NCBI GenBank assembly: GCA_964554365.1
Contig: CAZKOJ010000004.1
Span: forward strand, 1 to 64,000
DNA: 64,000 nt
Source of the DNA: Clostridium_AM sp964554365
GTDB taxonomy: Bacteria > Bacillota > Clostridia > Clostridiales > Clostridiaceae
Reading direction: 5' to 3'
In this document: in pieces, positions 34,617-42,593 of the stretch
How positions within the stretch are numbered: position 1 is the stretch's first letter
Layout of the letters: every line of letters starts with the position of its first letter
Program-made: the position numbers and the translations under genes
The notes under the pieces: model-generated
Told to the model about the DNA's origin: nothing
The model's input: only the letters and a program-made list of their open reading frames with translations
Databases searched by the model: none

Positions 34617-35348
34617 TTACATCTTTACAACAAGACGTGTAACAACAGTAGCAAAAGTATCTTTATCCCATTGTAAAATGGACTCTACACCACCTAAGCT
34701 ATCTGCATTATAAATACCTATAATTCTTTGGTGTGTAAGAAGTTGAAAAATATTAGAACCATCTAAGCTCAAAGGCGACAGATTTCCAATACCTAATACC
34801 CCACCAGTTATAGATTCTTTAAGTTTTCCATTTGGATAATAGAGTTTGGATAAATATTCTTTATCCCTTATAGCTGTAAGATCTATTAAGCCTTCTAGGT
34901 TGCTGTTTTCAGATTTAATTCTAACCTTATAATAATCTTCGTACACTGCACTATATACATTATTTTCATTGAATTTTTCATAGTCAAAAAGAAGCTTTGT
35001 TACATTATTTTTAAAGGAATAAATATAATTGAAGTAATACCCTCCGCTGCCTCCTGAATTTATGGATAAAAGTACTTGGGGTATCTTATCTTCTTGGAAT
35101 CTTCCTATAAACAAGGTTGGAGCATATCCACCATTATCTTTTGGTGTCACTTTTATATTTACCCCTGTTTTTTCATTTTGTACAGTAAGAATTATATCTT
35201 CAATAAAACCATTTTCACCGTAAGGCTTTTTGCCTGTAAGTATTAAAGTTTCATCTAGTCCATCACCATTCACATCTGCAAATTTAGAGTCAAGAATATA
35301 AATTTTATCTTTTGTAGTATTTAACTCAATTGGTATTCTAAAAAACAT
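34617..35348 (-). CDS. Hypothetical protein with DxNGDGxDE motif, paralogue of the 5225-5902 product
   Basis: 243 residues. FADVNGDGLDETLIL and FIGRFQEDKIPQVLLSINSGGSGG resemble repeat blades with calcium loops; the C-terminal part has HQRIIGIYNAD as in its paralogue at 5225-5902. No signal peptide. The ATG at 35348 follows GGAGGAAG by about 7 nt; an upstream ATG overlaps that site. Transcribed alone toward the M56 gene. Function unknown; the pair looks like a clostridial-specific family. Confidence 0.62.
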   Translation of the reverse strand: MFFRIPIELNTTKDKIYILDSKFADVNGDGLDETLILTGKKPYGENGFIEDIILTVQNEKTGVNIKVTPKDNGGYAPTLFIGRFQEDKIPQVLLSINSGGSGGYYFNYIYSFKNNVTKLLFDYEKFNENNVYSAVYEDYYKVRIKSENSNLEGLIDLTAIRDKEYLSKLYYPNGKLKESITGGVLGIGNLSPLSLDGSNIFQLLTHQRIIGIYNADSLGGVESILQWDKDTFATVVTRLVVKM

Positions 35349-35619
35349 ATAAACTTCCTCCATTATTACTGTTGTATTAGTATACTATAGTCAATTAAAA
35401 AATGTACATAAAATAAATATACAGAAAATAGTTTTTTGAATACTAAAACAGGACTATATGACTTATCAAATGTGCCATAAGATAGTTTAAAATTGAATAT
35501 AACAGAATAAGAAAAACAAATACATATATGGGTATAAATAGGTAAAACCTATTTAACAATTGAAATAACTTCTAGTAGAATGAAGGTGAAAGATTAAAAA
35601 AATAACAAGGAGGAGAATC

Positions 35620-36708
35620 ATGAAAGATAAAATGGGGATTATAGGTGCCGGTGCTTTAGTTGGCATACTTTCAGTATTACTAGTTAAGCTGGGGAACCCA
35701 GGAAATATGGGAGTGTGTATTGCTTGTTTCATAAGGGACACAGCAGGTGCTCTTGGGTTACACAGAGCTGAAATAGTACAATACATTAGACCAGAAGTTA
35801 TAGGAATCATATTAGGAGCATTTTTTATTTCCTTAGGTAAAAAAGAATTTGATGTAAGGGGAGGATCGTCACCCTTTATAAGATTTGTATTAGGATTTAT
35901 TTTAATAGTAGGGGCATTAATGTTTTTAGGATGTCCTCTTAGAATGATATTAAGACTAGGTGGAGGAGATTTAAATGCTGTAGTAGGTTTGGTAGGATTT
36001 GCTGTAGGAATAGGAGTAGGTATACTGTTCTTAAATAAAGGGTTTAGTTTAAAGAGAAATTATAAGCTTTCTAAATTTGAAGGATACATTTTTCCAGTTA
36101 TAAATGTTGTTTTATTGGTATTATTAATTTCTGCACCAGCTTTTATATTCTTTAGCAAAAAGGGACCAGGAGCAGCCCACGCACCTGTTACCATTGCATT
36201 AATTGTAGGGTTAATAGTTGGTATTATTGCTCAAAGAACAAGATTATGTATGGTGGGCGGAATTAGAGATTTAATAATGTTTAAGGATAGTTATTTAATT
36301 TCAGGATTCATTTCTATTTTTGTATTTGCTACCATAGGAAATTTAATCTTTGGTTCTTATAAATTAGGATTTATCGGACAACCTACAGCTCATGCTGATG
36401 GAGTGTGGAATTTTTTAGGCATGGTATTAGCGGGATGGTCTTCAGTATTATTAGGAGGATGCCCATTAAGACAACTAGTTTTATCCGCAGAGGGAAATAT
36501 TGATTCAGTAATGGCTATTTTAGGAATGTTTGTAGGAGCTGCATTTTGCCATAATTTTAGTTTAGCTTCTAGCGCAAAGGGACCTACTTTAAATGGTATG
36601 ACTGCAGTTATTATTGGTTTTGTAGTGGTACTTATTGTTTCATATTTCAATATGGAAAAAAACACAAGCGTGTCAATGAAAGGAGAAGTTAAGAATGAAA
36701 CAGTTTGA
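35620..36708 (+). CDS. yedE: YedE-family putative selenium transporter
   Basis: 362 residues, about ten membrane segments. Two copies of the YeeE/YedE cysteine motif are present (FLGCPLRMILRLGGGDLNA and LLGGCPLRQLVLSAEGN), plus RTRLCMVGGIRD. The selenium-linked YedE branch is recognised by neighbouring yedF and DUF3343 genes, both found here. It would import a selenium compound for selenocysteine synthesis, required by the Sec-dependent fdhF at 19 kb. yedF overlaps its end by 14 nt. RBS AAGGAGGAG. Confidence 0.88.
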   Translation: MKDKMGIIGAGALVGILSVLLVKLGNPGNMGVCIACFIRDTAGALGLHRAEIVQYIRPEVIGIILGAFFISLGKKEFDVRGGSSPFIRFVLGFILIVGALMFLGCPLRMILRLGGGDLNAVVGLVGFAVGIGVGILFLNKGFSLKRNYKLSKFEGYIFPVINVVLLVLLISAPAFIFFSKKGPGAAHAPVTIALIVGLIVGIIAQRTRLCMVGGIRDLIMFKDSYLISGFISIFVFATIGNLIFGSYKLGFIGQPTAHADGVWNFLGMVLAGWSSVLLGGCPLRQLVLSAEGNIDSVMAILGMFVGAAFCHNFSLASSAKGPTLNGMTAVIIGFVVVLIVSYFNMEKNTSVSMKGEVKNETV

Positions 36709-36901
36709 TGCAAGGGGGTTATCGTGTCCTCAGCCAGTATTAAAAGCAAAAATGGCTCTTAAAGAAAATCCAGATGGGATACAAATAATTGTAGATAATA
36801 ATACTGCTAGAAATAATGTAGATAGATTTATGAAAAATTCAGGATATAAAGTTGAAGTTGAAGAAAAGGATGGAGATTTTATATTGACTGCGAGGAAATA
36901 A
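36695..36901 (+). CDS. yedF: YedF-like TusA-domain protein (selenium metabolism)
   Basis: 68 residues of the TusA/SirA fold with the signature ARGLSCPQPVLKAK, in which C11 is the sulfur/selenium-carrying residue. Selenium-type YedF proteins are often about 200 residues; this one is only the TusA-like domain. It overlaps yedE and lies 2 nt before the DUF3343 gene, giving a tight three-gene operon. Confidence 0.85.
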   Translation: MKQFDARGLSCPQPVLKAKMALKENPDGIQIIVDNNTARNNVDRFMKNSGYKVEVEEKDGDFILTARK

Positions 36902-36903
36902 AC

Positions 36904-37143
36904 ATGAAAGAATATATTGCTTTATTTTTTACTCATTTTGGGGCAGTTAAATTTGATAGATTTATTAAAAGTAAGGAAATAAAATCTGTTTTAATGCCTG
37001 CACCAAGAAAACTTAGTTCAAGTTGTGGTGTAGGAGTAAAATTTCAAATTGATGGAAATTTAAATCATATTATTATAGATGAAATTGAAAGTTTATATGA
37101 AATTCAAGGAAATGATTATAAAAAAATATATGTTTCAGAATAA
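36904..37143 (+). CDS. DUF3343 small protein (putative Se/S carrier)
   Basis: 79 residues. The pattern HFGAVKFDRFIKSKEI, VLMPAPRKLSSSCGVGVKF matches DUF3343, a small family that tracks with yedE/yedF in selenium-using bacteria; the single Cys in SSSCG is the likely functional residue. Third gene of the operon. A long terminator structure follows. Confidence 0.82.
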   Translation: MKEYIALFFTHFGAVKFDRFIKSKEIKSVLMPAPRKLSSSCGVGVKFQIDGNLNHIIIDEIESLYEIQGNDYKKIYVSE

Positions 37144-37171
37144 TATATGGAAGTTAATATTATAAATAATT

Positions 37172-37240
37172 AAGGCTGGAACTCAATGTGAACTTATTCT
37201 TTTTCGTATAGGATAAGTATATCATGGAGCAGCCTTTTTT
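37172..37240 (+). terminator. Extended hairpin terminator of the selenium operon
   Basis: Outer arms AAGGCTG (37172-37178) and CAGCCTT (37230-37236) followed by six T; inside them CTC/GAG and ACTTATTC/GGATAAGT extend the structure. The long, branched interior is unusual for a simple terminator. Confidence 0.75.
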
Positions 37241-37514
37241 GGCTCTTAATTGAAAGTGGAGGTGATTTTTTAAAATTCAAGTAGGTTTCCTATAAATAAC
37301 TCCTAATAAAAGTATTAATTTGTATTATATTGCAATGAAAATTCCCATGAATTGAAAAATTTACTACAGTAAAAGTAATCTTCTTATTATTGAAATCTCA
37401 ATTTGAATAAATATACATAAAAATAAATTTTTAGTAATTTTGTAATAATTTATTGAAAGGTGTCATAAAATTGTATAATATTATAACTAACATCAATTTA
37501 GGGGGAGATAAAAA
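37241..37514. other. Intergenic region upstream of the YfcC carrier
   Basis: 274 nt, AT-rich, without ORF. A likely -10 (TATAATATTATAAC near 37472-37485) lies about 30 nt before the YfcC gene's GGGGGAG site; no clear -35 could be paired with it. Confidence 0.35.
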
Positions 37515-39023
37515 ATGAGTAAAAAGAAAAGAAACTTTCCTACCGCGTTTACTGTGCTATTTATAGTTCTAATTCTTGCAGCTGTACTTACCTATGTGGT
37601 ACCAGCAGGGTCCTATGCAAAATTAAAGTATGACAATGGAAAGAACGTTTTCACTGTAACAAAACCAGATGCATCTGTAAAGGAATTACCAGGAACACAA
37701 GAGACACTAAATGGACTAAAAATCAAAGTAGACATACAAAAATTTAAGGATGGAGGTATTAGCAAACCAGTAGCAATTCCAGGCACCTATGAGAAGGTAA
37801 AACAAAATCCTCAAGGCATAGTTAATATAATTCAAGCTCCTATAAAAGGAGTATATGATACTATTGAGATTATCATGTTTGTATTCATAATTGGTGGATG
37901 TATTGGTATATTAAATAGCAGTGGAGCTTTTGATGCAGGTATTGCCAGTCTTTCACGTATTACTAAGGGAAAAGAATTTCTTTTAATTATTGTAGTTACA
38001 ATATTGATTTCTATAGGAGGAACCACTTTTGGATTAGCAGAAGAAACCATTGCCCTTTATCCAATACTTGTTCCAGTATTTATGGCAGCAGGTTATGATG
38101 CCATAGTATGTATTGCTGCACTTTATATGGGATCGGCTATTGGTACAATGTTTTCCACTGTAAATCCATTTTCATCAGTTATTGGTTCAAATGCAGCAGG
38201 AATAACATTTACACAAGGGTTAGGAATGAGGACTGTAGGTTTAGTAATTGCAACAACAATAACTATTATTTATATTATGAAATATGGTAAAAAAATAAAA
38301 AATGATCCAACTAAATCTTTAATATACAGTCAAAAAGAAGAAATTGAAGAAAGATTTTTAAAAGATTATAAAAATAAAAAAGTGCCGGAATTTACCTTTA
38401 GGCGCAAATTAATGTTAATTATATTTGCGTCAACTTTTGCTGTAATGATTTGGGGAGTTTCCACTCAAGAATGGTGGTTCACTGAAATGACTACACTATT
38501 TTTAGTTGTAGGCATAGGGCTTGGTGTAATTTCAGGAATTGGAGAAAAAGAATTTGTTAACAGATTTATTATGGGAGCCTCTGATTTAGTTGGTGTTGCA
38601 TTAGTTATTGGAGTGGCAAGATCAATTAATTTGGTTATGGAAAATGGGATAATTTCTGATTCAATTCTTAATATGGCATCAGGAATAGTTCAAGGAATGA
38701 ATTCAAAAGTATTTATAATTGTAATGCTTTTATTATTTATACTCCTTGGATTCTTTATTCCATCATCTTCAGGACTTGCAGTATTGTCAATCCCAATTAT
38801 AGCACCACTTGCGGACACTGTAGGATTACCAAGAGATATAATAGTAAGTTCATATCAATATGGACAAGGGCTAATAGCATTTATTACTCCAACAGGACTT
38901 ATTTTAGCAACGCTAGCAATGGTAAATGTAACTTATGATAAATGGTTAAAATTCATAATGCCATTAATGGGTTACATTGGGGTTTTTTCAGTTGCTATGT
39001 TATTAATTCAAACAGTGCTTTAG
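37515..39023 (+). CDS. YfcC-family anaerobic carrier (C4-dicarboxylate/basic amino acid type)
   Basis: 502 residues with 12 or so membrane segments. The start FPTAFTVLFIVLILAAVLTYVVPAGSY and the central GGCIGILNSSGAFDAGI, GGTTFGLAEETIALYPILVPV and C-terminal PSSSGLAVLSIPIIAPLAD are typical of YfcC/DUF-type carriers related to DcuC and arginine-ornithine exchangers. Substrate unclear. RBS GGGGGAG. It stands alone, upstream of the YbaK and glycyl-radical genes, and might import their substrate (inference). Confidence 0.85.
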   Translation: MSKKKRNFPTAFTVLFIVLILAAVLTYVVPAGSYAKLKYDNGKNVFTVTKPDASVKELPGTQETLNGLKIKVDIQKFKDGGISKPVAIPGTYEKVKQNPQGIVNIIQAPIKGVYDTIEIIMFVFIIGGCIGILNSSGAFDAGIASLSRITKGKEFLLIIVVTILISIGGTTFGLAEETIALYPILVPVFMAAGYDAIVCIAALYMGSAIGTMFSTVNPFSSVIGSNAAGITFTQGLGMRTVGLVIATTITIIYIMKYGKKIKNDPTKSLIYSQKEEIEERFLKDYKNKKVPEFTFRRKLMLIIFASTFAVMIWGVSTQEWWFTEMTTLFLVVGIGLGVISGIGEKEFVNRFIMGASDLVGVALVIGVARSINLVMENGIISDSILNMASGIVQGMNSKVFIIVMLLLFILLGFFIPSSSGLAVLSIPIIAPLADTVGLPRDIIVSSYQYGQGLIAFITPTGLILATLAMVNVTYDKWLKFIMPLMGYIGVFSVAMLLIQTVL

Positions 39024-39114
39024 TTGTGGAAGAATTAAAACTGGTGGTATTTAGCAGCTATCAGTTTTAATAAATGTTTTTTATTTAAGAATTTGCAAAG
39101 TATTTAAATCTATT

Positions 39115-39339
39115 TTAATTGTGTGATTGATTTTTAAGAATTTCATTAGAAATATCTTTTGAATTTAGTTTAGATAAAATTGGTGATATATAATAGTTTT
39201 ATTCTTATCACTAGAATCAAATTGATACTTTTGAAATTTGTTTACCATTTTCTGAAGCATGTGCATTTATCATAACTAAAGTAGAAGATAAAAATGCACC
39301 ACATAGAACAGGAACTAAAAGTTTAATACGTTTACTCAT
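39115..39339 (-). pseudogene. Decayed small secreted protein gene
   Basis: From ATG at 39339 (RBS AAAGGA) the frame gives a signal peptide MSKRIKLLVPVLCGAFLSS followed by TLVMINAHASENGKQISKVSI and a stop at 39217-39219. Deleting one A in the AAAA run restores a continuation reading KYQFDSSDKNKTIIYH; the original frame becomes open again further on (LNSKDISNEILKNQ). At least two frameshifts have broken a protein of about 75 residues. Family unknown. Confidence 0.55.
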
Positions 39340-39659
39340 AATATCATTTCCTTTCTTGTAAAGATATGTGATTATAAACTGTAATATAATATTAACATTT
39401 TATGTATGAACAGAGTTATTGACTTCATTGGAATTTTTACTCCTACTTTGAAGAAGAAGGGAGTATTAGATAAAAAGCTTATATAGTATAACAGAGGTAA
39501 GGATATCTTTATAGATAGAGTATGTTGCATTTCAGATAAGAAATCATAGATCTGAATAGCTTTAGAACTATCCCCTTTTTATTTGAACGAAATTGTATAA
39601 TAATAGAAGATAAGGTATAATAATAAAAAATAAGAAATATAAGCAAAGGAGGTAAAAAA
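39340..39659. other. Intergenic region with a possible short relic ORF
   Basis: Mostly AT-rich. A 26-codon ORF at 39406-39486 (MNRVIDFIGIFTPTLKKKG and so on) has no RBS; its FIGIFTPTL start resembles the N terminus of the DapA/NanA aldolase family and could be a deletion scar. The YbaK gene's AAAGGAGG site ends the region. Confidence 0.3.
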
Positions 39660-40154
39660 ATGATTACAGAAAACGAACAAAAAGTATATGAGACATTAGA
39701 AAAATTGAACATATCATATACTAGATATGAACATGAACCAGTTTATACTATTGAAGAGCTTGATAAACAAAATATTGATTTTCAAGGAAAACATTGTAAA
39801 AATCTTTTTGTCCGTAATAAAAAAGGCAATGTACACTATATTATTGTAGTGGAAGAGTCAAAAAAAGTAGACTTAAAGAAACTAGCTGAACAAATAGGAA
39901 GTACGACTTTAAGCTTTGCTTCAGAGGAAAGATTACACAAACATTTAGGTCTAAAACCAGGTGCAGTTAGCCCTATGGGATTGATTAATAACAGTGATAA
40001 AAATGTAAACGTTGTAATAGATAAGGATTTAACCAAATTAGATAAAATAGGTATTCACCCTAATGTAAACACAGCAACTATTACTTTATCCTATAAAGAC
40101 CTAGAGAAGTTTCTTAGTTGGTGTGAGAATGAAGTTAAACATATAAAAATTTAG
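39660..40154 (+). CDS. YbaK/ProX-type aminoacyl-tRNA deacylase
   Basis: 164 residues of the YbaK/ProX editing fold: YTRYEHEPVYTIEELD, GKHCKNLFVRNKKG with the conserved Lys, GAVSPMGLINN and HPNVNTATITLS. ProX-type enzymes hydrolyse alanyl-tRNA(Pro) in trans. Strong AAAGGAGG site. The gene ends just before repeat R1 and a terminator. No link with the next genes is implied. Confidence 0.88.
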   Translation: MITENEQKVYETLEKLNISYTRYEHEPVYTIEELDKQNIDFQGKHCKNLFVRNKKGNVHYIIVVEESKKVDLKKLAEQIGSTTLSFASEERLHKHLGLKPGAVSPMGLINNSDKNVNVVIDKDLTKLDKIGIHPNVNTATITLSYKDLEKFLSWCENEVKHIKI

Positions 40155-40157
40155 TGC

Positions 40158-40205
40158 ATAACACAAAATAGATTAGAATACTGACTAGTTATTTTCTTGA
40201 AGATG
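40158..40205 (+). repeat. Intergenic repeat R, copy 1
   Basis: 48 nt that match 58726-58772 at about 43 positions: ATAACACAAAATAGA, then AGAAT-CTGACTAGTTATTTT and TTGAAGATG. ATAAC at one side and GTTAT at the other form a short inverted repeat. It lies right after the YbaK stop. Confidence 0.7.
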
Positions 40206-40206
40206 A

Positions 40207-40244
40207 TTAACTCCTACTTTTACAAGTGGGAGTTAAATTTTTTT
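40207..40244 (+). terminator. Intrinsic terminator after the YbaK gene
   Basis: TTAACTCCTACTT (40207-40219) pairs with AAGTGGGAGTTAA (40224-40236), loop TTAC, followed by seven T. Confidence 0.92.
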
Positions 40245-40562
40245 ACCCAAAAATATTAAGTGCATCTATTTAACTGTGTATGCCTTTATCTTACCCATAC
40301 AACTTACTTTTTTAACAATAGCTATTAATTTATATTATTTTTACAAATGCGGCAGGAAATTTAAAAGAAATAGAGCATTTTCATGTAATATCAGTATTTT
40401 ATTAGCAATATTAATGTTTTACAATATTGGTTAATTTATATAGTGTAACAAAAATATGTTAATATGGGAGTGCATTACATTTTATAATAAAAATTAAAAA
40501 TATAGTATAAAAATTAATGCATAAACAAATTTATAATCAAAGTGATTATAGGGGGATAAGAG
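40245..40562. other. AT-rich intergenic region upstream of the chemoreceptor/GRE operon
   Basis: 318 nt without an ORF. It must contain the promoter of the MCP-GRE unit, but no convincing -35/-10 pair, operator or riboswitch could be picked out. Confidence 0.35.
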
Positions 40563-42557
40563 ATGAAAATAAAGAAAGTATCCATAAAAATTATTTTACA
40601 AGTTTCAATTGTAATAGTATTAACTTGTAGTTTACTAAGTGCAACGTCCTATTATTTATCACAGAAATCTATGAATAAATCAATAGAAATTTCAATGTCT
40701 AATAGAGTTGATGATTTGAGTCATATAATATCCAACTATATGATTAATAACATAAAAATTGTGGAGAATATTTCTATGTTGCCAGAAGTCCAATCAATGG
40801 ATTGGACTGTTCAAAAGCAAGTTCTTATTGGAGAAGGTAAAAAATGGGGATTTAAAAGATGTGGTGTCATCTATAAAAATGATACATTACATACTACTTT
40901 AAATGATACAGTTTTAGATTTATCAGATATGGAATATGCTAAGGATGCACTAAATGGAAAAAAAGGATTTTCTAATCCTATAAAAAGTAAAATAGACAAT
41001 TCAGAAATCATAGACGTTTATGCGCCTATTAAAGACAAGGATGGAAAAATTATTGGGGCTTTAGTTGCTACTTTAGATACTGGTACAATAAATTCTTTTA
41101 TAAAAGATATAAATCTGCCCAGTACAGGATATGCTGCTGTAATAAATAAAGAAGGGACTACAGTTGTTCATAAGGATTTAGAATTAGTTTATAAAAGGCA
41201 AAATGTAATTAAAGATTCAGAAAAAAATACAAGTTTAAAACAATTAGCAGATACTCATAAAAAAATGATATCTGGAAAAACAGGAGTGGGGTCCTACAAG
41301 TACAATGACATAGAAAAATACATAGCATATATACCTATAAAAGGTACAGAGTGGTTTGTAGCAATAGCAGTGAATAAGTCTGAATTATTTAAAGATTTGA
41401 ATTATCTGAAATTAAGTCAGGCTATGTTGTCAATAATTCTAATTGCATTAGGTATATTCACTAGTTTTATTATATCAAAAGGTATTAGTAAACCTTTAAA
41501 TAAAATCAAAGTTTTAGCAGAAAGACTAGCAAAATACGATTTTTCAACTCCAATTTCAGTGACTACATCAGATGAATTTGGACAAACTGTCTTAGCACTT
41601 AATACTGCTGAAGCCAATGTAAAAGAACTAGTAAAAACCATAATGATTGATTCAGAAGAAATAAGTTGTTCTGGTGAAGAGCTTTCTGCAACTGTTGAGG
41701 AAATGACAGCTAAGCTGGAAACTATGAGCTGCCATACAAAGGCAATAACTAATGAGGTTACAGAATGTACTACTGCATCAGAACAGGTTTCAGCATCTGT
41801 TCAAAAGGTAGATTATAATATTAACACACTGTCACAAAAGGCAGCAGATGGAAGTAATAATGCTTTGAAAATTAAAGAAAGATCAAATGAAATTCAGAGT
41901 AACTATAAGTATGTAATTGAAGAAAATAAAAAAGTATATTTAGAAAAAAAGGAAAATATAGTAAATTCAATTAAAGATGGTAGAGTTGTAGAAAATATTA
42001 AAGTAATGGCAGGTACAATTTCAGATATAGCAAAGAAGACAAATCTTCTTGCTTTAAATGCAGCAATAGAGGCTGCTAGAGCAGGTGAAAAAGGCAGAGG
42101 TTTTGCAGTTGTTGCAGAAGAAGTAAGAAAACTTGCAGAACAGTCTTCAAGGGCTGTTGCAGAAGTTGAGGAAACTATTGATAAGGTAAAGGAAGCCTTC
42201 CAAAACCTATCAGGCAGCAGCAATGAGTTATTAAGATTTATGCAGGAAGATATAAATGTACAATTTAAATCTTTTGCTAAAGTAGGAGAAGAATATTCCA
42301 ATAATGCTGATTTCGTAAGTAATATGTCAGAAGAATTAGCAACAATGACAGGGAACTTAACATTAACAATTAGCCAGGTAAATGAGGCAGTGCAAAATAT
42401 GGCACAAATGTCTCAAAAATCATCAAAGAATTCGGATGAAATTGGAGAAAGTGTTAGTGAATCAGTTCATGCCATGGATCAGATTGCTAAAACAGCACAA
42501 GAACAATCACAGCTAGCTCAAAATCTTAATGAGTTAATACAGAAATTTAAAATATAG
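40563..42557 (+). CDS. Methyl-accepting chemotaxis protein with Cache sensor
   Basis: 664 residues: membrane span at about 12-32, extracellular dCache-type domain (LSDMEYAKDALNGKKGFSNP, GKIIGALVATLDTGTI, STGYAAVINKEGTTVVHKD) to about 270, second span at 280-303, HAMP, then a signalling domain with the MCP hairpin tip (NLLALNAAIEAARAGEKGRGFAVVAEEVRKLAEQS). It ends 36 nt before the glycyl radical enzyme with no terminator between, so the receptor probably detects that enzyme's substrate or a related metabolite (inference). Confidence 0.9.
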   Translation: MKIKKVSIKIILQVSIVIVLTCSLLSATSYYLSQKSMNKSIEISMSNRVDDLSHIISNYMINNIKIVENISMLPEVQSMDWTVQKQVLIGEGKKWGFKRCGVIYKNDTLHTTLNDTVLDLSDMEYAKDALNGKKGFSNPIKSKIDNSEIIDVYAPIKDKDGKIIGALVATLDTGTINSFIKDINLPSTGYAAVINKEGTTVVHKDLELVYKRQNVIKDSEKNTSLKQLADTHKKMISGKTGVGSYKYNDIEKYIAYIPIKGTEWFVAIAVNKSELFKDLNYLKLSQAMLSIILIALGIFTSFIISKGISKPLNKIKVLAERLAKYDFSTPISVTTSDEFGQTVLALNTAEANVKELVKTIMIDSEEISCSGEELSATVEEMTAKLETMSCHTKAITNEVTECTTASEQVSASVQKVDYNINTLSQKAADGSNNALKIKERSNEIQSNYKYVIEENKKVYLEKKENIVNSIKDGRVVENIKVMAGTISDIAKKTNLLALNAAIEAARAGEKGRGFAVVAEEVRKLAEQSSRAVAEVEETIDKVKEAFQNLSGSSNELLRFMQEDINVQFKSFAKVGEEYSNNADFVSNMSEELATMTGNLTLTISQVNEAVQNMAQMSQKSSKNSDEIGESVSESVHAMDQIAKTAQEQSQLAQNLNELIQKFKI

Positions 42558-42593
42558 GAATGATTAAATTAAAAAATGAAAGGGGAATAAAAA

